A stretch of DNA of 64,000 nt from positions 241,779 through 305,778 of the forward strand of contig NZ_JACVOO010000001.1 in assembly GCF_018882405.1 (NCBI RefSeq), given 5' to 3'. The notes under the pieces are model-generated. The model had not been told where the DNA came from, made no database searches, and saw only the letters and a list, made by a program, of their open reading frames with translations. The position numbers and the translations under genes are program-made. Positions 1 through 11,185 of the stretch are shown one piece after another (within the stretch, counting starts at the first letter, position 1; each line of letters opens with the position of its first letter). This DNA is from Polynucleobacter sp. 31A-FELB. Lineage in GTDB: Bacteria > Pseudomonadota > Gammaproteobacteria > Burkholderiales > Burkholderiaceae.

Positions 1-693
1 TGGATCAGAATGCTTGCTCAACACATCGATACGATCATCAGCCCGAATCACGCCGCGATCTAAAAACATGACGGTATCCGCAATATTGCGAGCCAAGTTG
101 AGATCGTGGGTAACGCAGATCATGGTGATGCCTTCGCTATGCAAGCGATTGATGAGATCAGCAACATCCCTAGACATAACAGGATCCAATGCAGAGGTTG
201 GCTCATCGAGAACCAGGACAGCAGGATCCATCGCCAACGCCCTAGCTATGGCAACACGCTGCTTCTGCCCTCCTGAAAGCTGTGAGGGGTACTTATCTTG
301 ATGGGGAGTCATTTCAAAATGGGATAGCTCGTGCAAGGCTTTTTCTTTAGCCTCTGCTTTACCCATCTTGTGCAACTTACGTAGCCCCAAGGACACGTTA
401 TCTAATACCGTGAGGTGGCTATAAAGAGCGAATTGCTGAAATACAAAACCAATTTGCTTACGCAACTCACGCACATCAACACCGGGACCCAATACTTCTT
501 GCCCCCTGAAAATAATTGATCCAGAGGTGGGCTCGACCAGTCGATTGAGGCAACGTAATAAGGTGGATTTACCAGAGCCAGACGCACCCATCAATACCCG
601 AACATCACCCTCTTTTAAATCGAGATTAATATTCGACAAGACAGTTTGCCCATCAAACTCTTTGACCAAATCCCGTACTTGAATTAATGCCAC
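1..693 (-). CDS. Amino-acid ABC transporter ATP-binding protein (3' part outside window)
   Basis: ATPase of a polar amino acid ABC importer (GlnQ/HisP type) that hydrolyses ATP on the cytoplasmic face. Visible parts are a Walker A GASGSGKS near residues 36-43, an ABC signature LSGGQKQR, a Walker B VLVLDEPTS and an H-loop THD. The frame is open to base 1, so the last residues are missing; 231 codons are present of a usual 240-250. The start is GTG at 693: an in-frame TAA lies just upstream and AGAGG is placed as a ribosome binding site. It is the last gene of a binding protein-permease-ATPase operon. The transported amino acid cannot be told from sequence. Confidence 0.93.
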   Translation of the reverse strand, partial: MALIQVRDLVKEFDGQTVLSNINLDLKEGDVRVLMGASGSGKSTLLRCLNRLVEPTSGSIIFRGQEVLGPGVDVRELRKQIGFVFQQFALYSHLTVLDNVSLGLRKLHKMGKAEAKEKALHELSHFEMTPHQDKYPSQLSGGQKQRVAIARALAMDPAVLVLDEPTSALDPVMSRDVADLINRLHSEGITMICVTHDLNLARNIADTVMFLDRGVIRADDRIDVLSKHSDP

Positions 694-727
694 GAACTTG
701 CCTCTTTAGATAATGTCATATTGATAC

Positions 728-1381
728 TCATGCGGGAGCCATTCCCGGAATTTGAAAACGCTTAGTCAGCAATTGAATGCCAAGTAAACAGATTCGGTAA
801 ATCACGAAATACAAAATACCCACTGCTAGGTATACCTCTATGCCGCGAAGCGTTGTTGAGGTCAAAGTCATGGCCTGCTTAGTAATCTCTGGAATACCTA
901 CCGTATAGGCAAATGGCGAGTACTTTAAAACCGAGGTGAACTCATTGACCATGCCTGGAATCGAAAAACGCAACATCTGTGGCAACTCAATAAACAGGAG
1001 AACCTGGACACGTGTCATACCCATGGCCTTGGCAGCAATCACTTCAGCTGGATCAACAGAGTTAAATGCGCCTCGGAATACCTCCGCTAAATAGGCGGAT
1101 GCCACCAGACCCAAACTGAGTGCCATCGCCATCAAAGGAGGAACCTTAAAGCCGATACCAGGCAAACCAAAATAGACCATGAACAATAAAACTAAAACTG
1201 GCACACCCCTAAAAACATAGGTATAGCAATCAATTAACGGGATAAGCCATGGGATATCAAGACGACGTAAGCTTGATAGCAATAAGCCGACAACCAAACC
1301 CGTCAGCGAACAAACCAGCGTTACCACTACCGTATAAGAAATGCCCTGAGCTAACTGGGCAAGAATATCCAGAAAAGTCAC
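728..1381 (-). CDS. Amino-acid ABC transporter permease (HisM/GlnP family)
   Basis: Inner-membrane permease of the same importer, 217 residues and about five hydrophobic segments. It has the binding-protein-dependent transport signature with the EAA loop around 'YLAEVFRGAFNSVDPAEVIAA', which docks on the ATPase. It begins MTFLDILAQLAQGIS and continues into a hydrophobic helix, as usual for the family. It lies 34 bp upstream of the ATPase gene and 44 bp downstream of the binding-protein gene, so the three are probably one transcript. Only one permease gene is present, which suggests a homodimeric channel, but a second permease could lie outside the window. Confidence 0.93.
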   Translation of the reverse strand: MTFLDILAQLAQGISYTVVVTLVCSLTGLVVGLLLSSLRRLDIPWLIPLIDCYTYVFRGVPVLVLLFMVYFGLPGIGFKVPPLMAMALSLGLVASAYLAEVFRGAFNSVDPAEVIAAKAMGMTRVQVLLFIELPQMLRFSIPGMVNEFTSVLKYSPFAYTVGIPEITKQAMTLTSTTLRGIEVYLAVGILYFVIYRICLLGIQLLTKRFQIPGMAPA

Positions 1382-1425
1382 AGGGCAGGCTCTCGACTAC
1401 TTATTAAGATCTTGATGAGGGGCGC

Positions 1426-2788
<1,363 letters not shown>

Positions 2789-2849
2789 AAGACCTATATA
2801 GGGGCAAAAATACTAAATTCAATACCCCTATTTTAATAGGATTATGGAA

Positions 2850-3452
2850 TTACCCTGGAATGGGCGTAGGACTCACTAAACCGCGGCGATAGCGGTCCAA
2901 CCAGTAAGTTGCAATGGTTGTTTTCACGTCGGTAATTTCGCCCTGCTCTACCCACTCCAGTAACTGCTCCAAAGGGGCAGCAAATACATCTAAAAATTCT
3001 TCATCATCAAGATGGCTTTTGCCGGAGACCAAGCCTTCGGCAAGATAGATATCAATAAACTCCGTCGAATACGAAATCACTGGATGGATGCGGCGAATGA
3101 AACTCCACTTACTTGCGGAATAACCCGTCTCCTCTTCCAGCTCTCGCTGAGCACAAACCAGATGATTCTCTTTGGGGTCTAGCTTCCCTGCTGGAATCTC
3201 CAGGCAAGCCTTTGCAACGGGATATCGATACTGACGCTCCATCAATACCCTGCCATCATCCAAGATCGCCAAAATAGCAACTGCGCCAGGATGTGTCAGG
3301 TATTCACGTACCGCTTGATTGCCATCGGGCAAGCTCACCTGATCACGCTTCATGTTTAGAAAGATGCCGCCGTAGATATCCTCGCCAGACAAACGCTCCT
3401 CCCGCAAATGGGCATCGCCAATGGGTAGGTCTTTGAATGATTTTTCAGTCAT
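2850..3452 (-). CDS. NUDIX hydrolase, ADP-ribose pyrophosphatase type
   Basis: Hydrolyses a nucleoside diphosphate-X substrate, most likely ADP-ribose, to AMP and ribose 5-phosphate in the cytoplasm. The 200-residue protein carries the Nudix box G-x5-E-x7-REL-EE-TGY, visible as GKLDPKE followed by RELEEETGY near residues 105-127. The start ATG at 3452 fits the family length. It follows the nuo operon but is separated from nuoN by a terminator-like hairpin, so it probably has its own promoter. The substrate is inferred from similarity to NudF-type enzymes; other sugar nucleotides are possible. Confidence 0.9.
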   Translation of the reverse strand: MTEKSFKDLPIGDAHLREERLSGEDIYGGIFLNMKRDQVSLPDGNQAVREYLTHPGAVAILAILDDGRVLMERQYRYPVAKACLEIPAGKLDPKENHLVCAQRELEEETGYSASKWSFIRRIHPVISYSTEFIDIYLAEGLVSGKSHLDDEEFLDVFAAPLEQLLEWVEQGEITDVKTTIATYWLDRYRRGLVSPTPIPG

Positions 3453-3500
3453 GGCACGCTTTCATTAATTGAATGTTCATCATACAAAACTCAGATGACA

Positions 3501-3530
3501 GAAAAGAGAAAGGCTCCTATTCGGAGCCTT
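3501..3530 (-). terminator. Rho-independent terminator after nuoN
   Basis: Stem AAGGCTCC (3510-3517) pairs with GGAGCCTT (3523-3530) around a 5-base loop. Read on the minus strand it is followed by the T-rich stretch TCTCTTTTC. It lies 26 bp beyond the nuoN stop codon and so would end the nuo transcript. The T-run is interrupted, so termination may be partial. Confidence 0.75.
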
Positions 3531-3556
3531 CATCAAAAGTCAGTAGAACTGCTTGC

Positions 3557-5062
3557 TTATGAACCTAATAAAGTGCGGCGCATTGCATCAAGGCACACAG
3601 CCATGAGCCCAGCCGGGAAAATCCCCAAAGCCAAAACAAATACCGCATTCAGACTCAAAAGGCCACGAGCAAATCCTGACCCAGTAACTTCAGAAGCATG
3701 CTCTTCTTTTGGCTCATCAAAGTACATGACCTTAACCACTCTGAGGTAATAGAAAGCGCCAATCAATGAAGCGATCACAGCAATGATGGCCAAGAATGTA
3801 TGCTCGCCATCAACTAAGGCCTCAAGCACTCCCAACTTAGCTGCAAAGCCTACTGTTGGCGGAATACCTGCCAAAGAGAACATCATTACTAAGCCAATAA
3901 AGGCAAACCATGGATGGCGCTTATTTAAACCCTTGAGATCATCAATGGTTTCGCAATCATGACCTTTGCGTGACAACATCATCAAGAGGCCGAAGCTCCC
4001 CAAAGTAGTCAACACATAAGTGATGGCATAGAACATCGAAGCGCTAAAAGCATGGTCATCGAATACAGACAGCATACCTAGCAACACAAAGCCCATCTGC
4101 GCAATCGCAGAGTAAGCCAGCATACGCTTCATATTGGTTTGCGCAATCGCAGTGACGTTACCCACAACCAATGACAAGACTGCCAACAAGACTAACATTG
4201 GTTGCCAGTCACCCAAGAGTGGCAATAAGGTATTCACAAGCAAACGGAATAACAAAGCAAAGGCTGCAATCTTTGGAGCCGCAGCAATCATCAGAGTTAC
4301 TGCAGTTGGTGCACCTTGATAGACATCAGGCACCCACATGTGGAATGGCACAACGCCTAATTTGAAGGCCAAGCCAGAAACAATAAATACCAAACCAAAA
4401 GCCATCACCAAATGATTTACACGAGGATCGGCAACTGTTCTGAAAATTTCAATTAGATCCAGAGAGCCGGTTACGCCGTACAGCATGGACATACCGTAAA
4501 GCAAGAAACCGGAAGCTAATGCGCCCAGAATGAAGTACTTAATACCTGCTTCAACACTCTTCTCATTGTTATGACGCATAGCTACCAAAGCATAGGTAGG
4601 CAAGGCCATCAATTCAAGACCCAAATACAGAGTCAGAAGATTAGCGCCGGAGATTAATACGCACTGCCCTAGCAAGGCCAACAAAGCTAAGACAATAAAG
4701 TCTGGGCGGAACAATGCACGATCTGTGAGGTATTGCTTTGAATACACCAAGCTCACCAATACAGCACCGCATGAACACGCCTTTAATAGGTTTGAAATAG
4801 GATCAGACTGAAATAAGCCATTCATGGCAACAACGGAAACATCTCCAATACGGCCTACATAGGCAAAGATCAAATAGACCAACAAAATGATGGAGAAAAA
4901 GTAAACAAAACCAACACCACGAGGCGTATGGAAAATATCTTGTTCTACACCTGGGGTTGCTGGTTGACGCTCGGGAACATAAACGCTTGCCACTAATAAG
5001 AGACAGGCGGCTACGAGTAAAACAAGTTCCGGCAGGACGGCGTATAGGTCAAATGCTTGCAT
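3557..5062 (-). CDS. nuoN: NADH-quinone oxidoreductase subunit N
   Basis: Antiporter-like membrane subunit of complex I that takes part in proton pumping. At 501 residues it has the expected length and about 14 transmembrane segments. The proton-translocation pattern is visible: a Glu in TM5 ([17 protein letters not shown]), Lys-containing helices ([18 protein letters not shown] and [20 protein letters not shown]) and the second half [18 protein letters not shown]. It is the last gene of the nuo operon, 10 bp after nuoM. The start at 5062 is followed directly by the first hydrophobic helix. Confidence 0.98.
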   Translation of the reverse strand: MQAFDLYAVLPELVLLVAACLLLVASVYVPERQPATPGVEQDIFHTPRGVGFVYFFSIILLVYLIFAYVGRIGDVSVVAMNGLFQSDPISNLLKACSCGAVLVSLVYSKQYLTDRALFRPDFIVLALLALLGQCVLISGANLLTLYLGLELMALPTYALVAMRHNNEKSVEAGIKYFILGALASGFLLYGMSMLYGVTGSLDLIEIFRTVADPRVNHLVMAFGLVFIVSGLAFKLGVVPFHMWVPDVYQGAPTAVTLMIAAAPKIAAFALLFRLLVNTLLPLLGDWQPMLVLLAVLSLVVGNVTAIAQTNMKRMLAYSAIAQMGFVLLGMLSVFDDHAFSASMFYAITYVLTTLGSFGLLMMLSRKGHDCETIDDLKGLNKRHPWFAFIGLVMMFSLAGIPPTVGFAAKLGVLEALVDGEHTFLAIIAVIASLIGAFYYLRVVKVMYFDEPKEEHASEVTGSGFARGLLSLNAVFVLALGIFPAGLMAVCLDAMRRTLLGS

Positions 5063-5072
5063 TAGCTTTTAC

Positions 5073-6539
5073 TCAGAGTTTGCTAACAGCAACATGCTGC
5101 AGCAGATTAATCACGGCTGGATGAATGATGTCGGTAAAAGGTTTTGGATAAACACCCATACCGATTACACAGATGGACAACACTGCCATCATGAAATACT
5201 CACGCGCATTAAGGTCTTTTAACTCCTCAACATGCTTATTGGTAACCGCACCAAAGAACACGCGCTTCACCATCCATAGGGAGTAAGCGGCGCCGAGGAT
5301 TAATGCAGTCGCTGCCAAGATACCGATCACAAAGTCGTAATCAACTGCAGCCAAGATCACCATGAACTCACCCACGAAACCAGAGGTAGCAGGTAAACCG
5401 CAGTTAGCCATTGCCATCAATACTGCAAATGCTGTGAACGCCGGCATACGATGGACAACGCCACCGTAATCAGCAATTTGACGGGTATGCATGCGGTCAT
5501 ACAGAACGCCAATAGAAAGGAACATTGCTCCGGCTACAAAGCCGTGAGAAATCATCTGCACAATACCGCCCTCAATACCCAGCGGGCTAAAGAGGAAGAA
5601 ACCGAGGGTTACAAAGCCCATGTGCGCCACTGAAGAGTAAGCAACCAACTTCTTCATGTCTTTCTGAACCAAAGCCACTGCGCCTACGTAAATCACAGCC
5701 ACTAAAGATAGGAAGATAACAAATGGACCGAGATACTGACTTGCATCTGGGGCGATTGGTAATGAGAAGCGCAAGAAACCATAAGCACCAAGCTTCAACA
5801 TAATTGCAGCCAACACTACAGAGCCACCAGTCGGCGCTTCCACGTGAACGTCTGGCAACCAAGTATGTAATGGCCACATTGGCACCTTCACAGCAAACGC
5901 CATGAAGAAAGCGAAGAACAGGAGAATTTGCTCAACGATATCGAGGCGAGCATTGTGCCAAGCCAAAATATCGAAGGTATTCGTTACGTTGTACAGGTAC
6001 AGCATGGCAATCAAAGTAAGTAATGAGCCAAGCAATGTGTACAAGAAGAACTTGAATGCTGCGTAGATACGGTTATGACCGCCCCACACACCGATGATGA
6101 TGTACATCGGAATTAAGGTTGCTTCAAAGAAGACATAGAAAAGCAATGCATCTAGAGCAGCGAATACGCCAATCATTAATCCAGAAAGGATTAAGAAAGA
6201 GGCCATGTATTGCGAAACCTTCTTATCAATTACTTCCCAGGCAGCAATCACCACAATAATGTTGATGAATGCGGTCAAGACGATGAACCACACAGAGATA
6301 CCATCGATACCTAAGTGATAGTTGATGTCGTAGCGCGGAATCCAGCTGAGTTTTTCAACAAACTGCATGCCTGGATTAGCAATATCAAAACTGATTACTA
6401 GCGGCAGAGTTGCAATGAAGCCAAGAACGGAGCCAACGAGAGCCAACCAGCGAACACCGGCAGTCGGCTTCTCTGAACCGTAGAACAAAATAATGATGCC
6501 GAAGAAAATCGGGATCCAGATGGCGTAAGAAAGAATCAT
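5073..6539 (-). CDS. nuoM: NADH-quinone oxidoreductase subunit M
   Basis: Second of the three antiporter-like proton-pumping subunits in the membrane arm of complex I, 488 residues and about 14 helices. Diagnostic stretches are FFEATLIPMYIIIGVWGG (conserved TM5 Glu), FAVKVPMWPLHTWLPDVHVE and KKLVAYSSVAHMGFVTLG. The gene lies 24 bp after nuoL and 10 bp before nuoN on the same strand. Length and start agree with the family, and nothing is unusual. Confidence 0.98.
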   Translation of the reverse strand: MILSYAIWIPIFFGIIILFYGSEKPTAGVRWLALVGSVLGFIATLPLVISFDIANPGMQFVEKLSWIPRYDINYHLGIDGISVWFIVLTAFINIIVVIAAWEVIDKKVSQYMASFLILSGLMIGVFAALDALLFYVFFEATLIPMYIIIGVWGGHNRIYAAFKFFLYTLLGSLLTLIAMLYLYNVTNTFDILAWHNARLDIVEQILLFFAFFMAFAVKVPMWPLHTWLPDVHVEAPTGGSVVLAAIMLKLGAYGFLRFSLPIAPDASQYLGPFVIFLSLVAVIYVGAVALVQKDMKKLVAYSSVAHMGFVTLGFFLFSPLGIEGGIVQMISHGFVAGAMFLSIGVLYDRMHTRQIADYGGVVHRMPAFTAFAVLMAMANCGLPATSGFVGEFMVILAAVDYDFVIGILAATALILGAAYSLWMVKRVFFGAVTNKHVEELKDLNAREYFMMAVLSICVIGMGVYPKPFTDIIHPAVINLLQHVAVSKL

Positions 6540-6563
6540 GATGGCTACTTAAGTAACAAAGGC

Positions 6564-8624
6564 CTAGCGAACAAAAGGCAGGTAAGCGTACAAAACCCAA
6601 GCCAGCAATACCGCCAAGCCCGCAATCATTGCGAAGGCATAGTGATAGAGATAGCCGGATTGCAAATGGCGAATAACACCGGAAAAGCGCCCTACTGCAT
6701 GCGCACTACCATTAACCAAGAAGCCGTCAATAGCCTGTTGATCACCGCGGTGCCACAAGACACCACCGATCCACAGCAAGCCCTTGGCGAAAACTGCTTG
6801 GTTTAAATCGTCGAGATAGTATTTGTTATCCATCAACTTCTTAATCGGTGCAAATGCCTGTGCAACTACACCAGGCAACTTCGGCGCCCAGAGGTAACCA
6901 ATCGCAGCAGTCAACACGCCCAGCACAACTAATAGCAATACTGGGGAGGTCAATGAATGCATTGCCATGGCAATCGGGCCATGGAACTCTTCAGCAAGTT
7001 CCTTCATCGCTGGATGCTTACCAATATCAACAAAGATCGAATCACCAAAATAGGTGCCAAATAGCAAAGGTGTAATCGTGTAGTAACCAATGATGACCGA
7101 AGGAATTGCCAATAGGATTAATGGCAAGGTCACAACAAATGGTGACTCATGTGGTTTTTGACCAGGAGCCAAACCATGATGTGCATGATCATCGCCCTGC
7201 TCTGCATGATCATGGTGGTGATCGTGCGCATGAGCATCGTCATGACCCCAGCGGGCTTTACCGTGGAATACATAGAAGTACAGACGGAAAGAATACAAAG
7301 CCGTCACAAAGACACTGGCCATCACTGCAAAGTAAGCAAAGCCTGAACCAGGAATGTGGCTAGCAGCTACCGCTTCGATGATGGAGTCTTTTGAATAGAA
7401 GCCTGAGAAGAATGGTGTTCCGATCAAGGCCAAGTTACCCAACAACATCATCAGGCAAGTAATTGGCATATATTTCCAGAGGCCACCCATCTTGCGCATA
7501 TCTTGCTCGTGGTGCATACCCAAAATCACGCTACCCGCAGCAAGGAACAGAAGCGCCTTGAAGAATGCGTGTGTCATTAAATGGAAGATGGCAACTGGAT
7601 AAGCAGATACGCCTAATGCGACAGTCATGTAACCCAACTGAGACAGTGTTGAGTAGGCAACTACCCGCTTGATATCGGTCTGGACGATGCCCAAGAAACC
7701 CATAAAGAGCGCAGTGATCGAACCAATCACCAAGATGAAGCTTAATGCTGCATCAGACAACTCAAACAACGGTGACATACGTGACACCATGAAAATACCG
7801 GCAGTCACCATCGTTGCAGCATGAATCAATGCGGAAATTGGGGTTGGGCCTTCCATCGAGTCAGGCAACCAAACGTGTAATGGGAACTGGGCTGATTTGC
7901 CCATCGCACCGATGAATAAACAGATGCAAGCTACGGTGACTAAATTCCAACTAGTACCAGGCAATGTTTGCGCAGCAAGTGCTGTGTTCTGAGCAAAAAT
8001 CACGTCGTAGTTCATGGAGCCAGTGCTGGCCAATAGCAAGCCAATACCGAGAATGAAGCCAAAGTCACCAACACGGTTCACCAAGAAGGCTTTCATATTG
8101 GCGAAAACAGCGGATTGACGCTCAAAGTAGAAGCCAATCAATAAATAGGAAACCACACCCACCGCTTCCCATCCGAAGAAGAGTTGCAAGAGGTTGTTAC
8201 TCATTACCAACATCAACATTGCGAAGGTAAAGAGTGAAATGTATGAGAAGAAACGGTTGTAGCCCTCTTCGCCCTGCATATAACCGATGGTGTAGATATG
8301 CACCATCAAAGATACAAAGGTCACCACACACATCATGGTGGCTGTCAGCGGATCAATTAAGAAACCAATATCGAGATTGAGTTCACCCAATTGCATCCAG
8401 CGATACACGGTGCCATTGAAATAGAAACCATCCATCACTTGCACCAGCACAAAACAAGACAGGACGAAAGCGATCATCACACCTAAAATGGTTACGAACT
8501 GGCAAGCGCCGTTACCGATGCGGTTACCACCTAATTTGGTGCCGAAGAATCCCGCAATCGCCGAACCAAATAATGGCGCCAGCGGAATCGCGCAGAGAAC
8601 AGGGAGAGTTAAGGTCAATTGCAT
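6564..8624 (-). CDS. nuoL: NADH-quinone oxidoreductase subunit L
   Basis: Most distal antiporter-like subunit of complex I, with the long lateral helix at its C-terminus; 686 residues. Conserved parts include FFGWEAVGVVSYLLIGFYFE, GAMGKSAQFPLHVWLPDSME and RVVAYSTLSQLGYMTVALG. Between two late membrane helices (residues 461-483) a hydrophilic loop carries ten His among 23 residues, mixed with Asp; it ends in GLAPGQKPHESP, a stretch I also associate with other Burkholderiales. The start at 8624 is 2 bp after the nuoK stop, so translation is probably coupled. Confidence 0.98.
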   Translation of the reverse strand: MQLTLTLPVLCAIPLAPLFGSAIAGFFGTKLGGNRIGNGACQFVTILGVMIAFVLSCFVLVQVMDGFYFNGTVYRWMQLGELNLDIGFLIDPLTATMMCVVTFVSLMVHIYTIGYMQGEEGYNRFFSYISLFTFAMLMLVMSNNLLQLFFGWEAVGVVSYLLIGFYFERQSAVFANMKAFLVNRVGDFGFILGIGLLLASTGSMNYDVIFAQNTALAAQTLPGTSWNLVTVACICLFIGAMGKSAQFPLHVWLPDSMEGPTPISALIHAATMVTAGIFMVSRMSPLFELSDAALSFILVIGSITALFMGFLGIVQTDIKRVVAYSTLSQLGYMTVALGVSAYPVAIFHLMTHAFFKALLFLAAGSVILGMHHEQDMRKMGGLWKYMPITCLMMLLGNLALIGTPFFSGFYSKDSIIEAVAASHIPGSGFAYFAVMASVFVTALYSFRLYFYVFHGKARWGHDDAHAHDHHHDHAEQGDDHAHHGLAPGQKPHESPFVVTLPLILLAIPSVIIGYYTITPLLFGTYFGDSIFVDIGKHPAMKELAEEFHGPIAMAMHSLTSPVLLLVVLGVLTAAIGYLWAPKLPGVVAQAFAPIKKLMDNKYYLDDLNQAVFAKGLLWIGGVLWHRGDQQAIDGFLVNGSAHAVGRFSGVIRHLQSGYLYHYAFAMIAGLAVLLAWVLYAYLPFVR

Positions 8625-8626
8625 GA

Positions 8627-8935
8627 CTAGCCTTTTAGGTGGTCAAGGTCTTCAGCATTGATGGTGTCTACCTTACGGAAGAGAACAACCAAAATTGCTA
8701 GACCGATTGCTGCCTCAGCAGCAGCCACAGTCAAAATAAAGAATACGAATACTTGACCAGCCATATCACCCAAATAATGGGAGAAGGCTACAAAGTTCAT
8801 GTTCACCGAGAGAAGCATCAATTCAATTGCCATTAAGAGCACGATGATGTTCTTACGGTTTAAGAAGATACCGATCACGCTAGTCGCAAATAAAATTGCG
8901 CCAAGCACTAAGTAGTGAGCCAGGGTAATAGTCAT
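8627..8935 (-). CDS. nuoK: NADH-quinone oxidoreductase subunit K
   Basis: Small membrane subunit of complex I, 102 residues with three helices, which forms part of the proton path next to NuoA and NuoJ. The helix with [18 protein letters not shown] contains the conserved Glu36-type residue, and [16 protein letters not shown] carries the second conserved Glu. The start codon overlaps the nuoJ stop by four bases, and nuoL begins 2 bp later. Length matches the family exactly. Confidence 0.98.
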   Translation of the reverse strand: MTITLAHYLVLGAILFATSVIGIFLNRKNIIVLLMAIELMLLSVNMNFVAFSHYLGDMAGQVFVFFILTVAAAEAAIGLAILVVLFRKVDTINAEDLDHLKG

Positions 8936-9579
8936 TTCTTCTCCCCGCGTGTGTCTTGCTTTGCGGCCATATCTGAACCCATCTTCACGATACGCATACG
9001 ATCTGCAGAATTCACGTTCACTTGCTCGTGAATATTCTGAGACTTGGAATCTTTGCGATTACGCAGTGTCAATGCCACGGCAGCGATGATGGCCACCAAG
9101 AGAATGACGCCAGCAACCTCGAAGGCATAAACATAGTCAACGAAGATCAACATACCTAAGGCTTGTGTATTGCTAGTAGCCATTTCCTCAAGCATCGGCT
9201 GTACTGGTGCGCTAGTGCCAATAAAACTACGAATCAAGACGATAGACAACTCCAATACGATGACCGCACCCATCAAGAAGGCTACTGGTAAGAATTTCTT
9301 AAAATCACGACGCAAATGCTCAAGATCGAGGTCCAGCATCATGACCACAAACAAGAAAAGCACCATTACTGCGCCAACATAAACGAGGATTAAGGCCAAG
9401 CTTAAGAACTCCGCCTTGAGAAGCATCCACAAGCCAGAAGCGCAAAAGAAAGCCAAAACCAAGAACAAGGCAGCATGCACAGGATTGCGAGCTGTTATCA
9501 CGCGCAATGCTGAGAGCACTAAAAGGCCAGCAAAGGCATAAAAGAACGCTGCAAAAAGTGTAGAAGTATCGAATGTCAT
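8932..9579 (-). CDS. nuoJ: NADH-quinone oxidoreductase subunit J
   Basis: Membrane subunit of complex I with five helices, 215 residues. The third helix region [20 protein letters not shown] holds the pi-bulge and conserved Tyr/Val pattern of the family. The C-terminal tail beyond the last helix is about 40 polar residues, as in other betaproteobacteria. Its stop overlaps the nuoK start in an ATGA arrangement. The start at 9579 is 21 bp after the nuoI stop. Confidence 0.98.
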   Translation of the reverse strand: MTFDTSTLFAAFFYAFAGLLVLSALRVITARNPVHAALFLVLAFFCASGLWMLLKAEFLSLALILVYVGAVMVLFLFVVMMLDLDLEHLRRDFKKFLPVAFLMGAVIVLELSIVLIRSFIGTSAPVQPMLEEMATSNTQALGMLIFVDYVYAFEVAGVILLVAIIAAVALTLRNRKDSKSQNIHEQVNVNSADRMRIVKMGSDMAAKQDTRGEKK

Positions 9580-9600
9580 ATGTCGTTGTGCTTTATTCGA

Positions 9601-10092
9601 TTAACGATAAGGCGCATCAGCTGCGCGGTTAGCGGCAATATCTTTTTCATACTTATCGCCTACTGCCAAAAGCATTTCTTTAGTGAAATACAAATCACCG
9701 CGCTTATCACCGAAATACTCAAAAATATTGGTTTCAACAATGGCGTCAACTGGACAAGCCTCTTCACAGAAGCCGCAGAAAATGCACTTAGTTAAGTCAA
9801 TGTCGTAACGGCTGGTGCGACGTGTACCGTCATCGCGCTCAGCAGTTTCAATCGTGATGGCGTAAGCAGGACAAACCGCCTCGCACAATTTGCAACCAAT
9901 GCAGCGCTCTTCCCCATTTTCATAACGGCGCAAAGCATGTAAGCCACGGAAGCGAACAGACTGAGGCGTCTTCTCTTCAGGGTATTGAACAGTAATTTTT
10001 GGCTTGAAGAGGTAACGACCGGTAATTGCCATGCCGACCAAAATGTCTCTCAACATCAAGCTATCGAGGAATTGGGAAATTTTCTTAAACAT
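9601..10092 (-). CDS. nuoI: NADH-quinone oxidoreductase subunit I, two [4Fe-4S]
   Basis: Peripheral-arm subunit that carries clusters N6a and N6b toward the quinone site. Two ferredoxin motifs are complete: [16 protein letters not shown] and [16 protein letters not shown], giving eight ligand cysteines. The protein has 163 residues, the usual betaproteobacterial length. It lies 11 bp after nuoH and 21 bp before nuoJ. Confidence 0.98.
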   Translation of the reverse strand: MFKKISQFLDSLMLRDILVGMAITGRYLFKPKITVQYPEEKTPQSVRFRGLHALRRYENGEERCIGCKLCEAVCPAYAITIETAERDDGTRRTSRYDIDLTKCIFCGFCEEACPVDAIVETNIFEYFGDKRGDLYFTKEMLLAVGDKYEKDIAANRAADAPYR

Positions 10093-10103
10093 GATTGATC
10101 AAC

Positions 10104-11177
10104 TTATTTCCAAATATTCAATGGGGATACAACCCATGCGCCAACGACAACTACCCAGAATACAGAGATAGGAATAAAGATCTTCCAACCCAAACGCATA
10201 ATTTGGTCATAGCGATAGCGTGGCAATGTCGCACGCAACCAGATAACGCAAGACAAGAGGAAGAAGGTTTTAGCAAATAGCCAGAAGAAACCTGGGATAT
10301 CACGGAGGATAGGCAAATCAACGATAGGCAACCAACCACCTAAGAACATGGTGGATGCTAAGGCAGCAATCAGAATCATATTGGCGTATTCAGCCAAGAA
10401 GAACATTGCAAAAGCCATGCCGGAGTACTCAACCATGTGGCCCGCAACAATCTCTGACTCACCCTCAACCACGTCAAATGGATGACGGTTCGTTTCAGCA
10501 ACGCCAGAGATGAAGTAAATCACGAACATTGGTAGCAATGGCAACCAATTCCAAGATAAGAAATTCAAGCCCATGTTGGCGAAGTAGCCCTGCTCTTGAG
10601 AAGCCACAATCGTGCTCAAGTTCAATGAGCCAGAAGTCAACAACACAGTAACCAAAGCAAAGCCCATGGCAATTTCATAAGAAATCATTTGAGCTGAAGC
10701 GCGCATTGCGCCAAGGAATGGGTACTTGGAGTTAGATGACCAACCCGCCAAGATCACGCCATAAACACCAATAGATGAGATTGCCATGACATATAGCAAT
10801 CCAGCATTCACGTCAGCCAAGACCATTTTGGCTTGGAAGGGAATCACAGCCCAAGCAGCAAAAGCCGGCATGATCACCATCACTGGTGCAATGAAATACA
10901 GTACTTTGCTAGCTTGTGTCGGAGAAATGATCTCCTTCATCAAGAGCTTCAAGGCGTCAGCAATAGGCTGTAGCAAGCCCAGAGGACCAACGCGGTTTGG
11001 TCCAAGACGGATATGCATCCAGCCAATGAGCTTACGCTCCCAAAGAGTCATGTAAGCAACGGCGCCAAACATCGGCAACACGATGATCACGATACGCACC
11101 AAAGCCCAAACAAGTGGCCATAGTGAACCAAAGATGGCCTCACCTTGGGTGGTAATGAGGTTCAAGAAATTATCCAT
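10104..11177 (-). CDS. nuoH: NADH-quinone oxidoreductase subunit H
   Basis: Membrane subunit that forms most of the ubiquinone-binding chamber at the joint with NuoB and NuoD; 357 residues with about eight helices. Recognisable family stretches are [20 protein letters not shown] near the N-terminus and [20 protein letters not shown], which holds the conserved acidic loop residues. The last segments [19 protein letters not shown] are typical. It is placed 8 bp after nuoG on the same transcript. Confidence 0.98.
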   Translation of the reverse strand: MDNFLNLITTQGEAIFGSLWPLVWALVRIVIIVLPMFGAVAYMTLWERKLIGWMHIRLGPNRVGPLGLLQPIADALKLLMKEIISPTQASKVLYFIAPVMVIMPAFAAWAVIPFQAKMVLADVNAGLLYVMAISSIGVYGVILAGWSSNSKYPFLGAMRASAQMISYEIAMGFALVTVLLTSGSLNLSTIVASQEQGYFANMGLNFLSWNWLPLLPMFVIYFISGVAETNRHPFDVVEGESEIVAGHMVEYSGMAFAMFFLAEYANMILIAALASTMFLGGWLPIVDLPILRDIPGFFWLFAKTFFLLSCVIWLRATLPRYRYDQIMRLGWKIFIPISVFWVVVVGAWVVSPLNIWK

Positions 11178-11185
11178 CTCGTCCC

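Noticed and set aside
14..301. Plus-strand open frame across the ABC ATPase
   Set aside because: It is the complement of a gene with all ABC motifs and has no start signals of its own.
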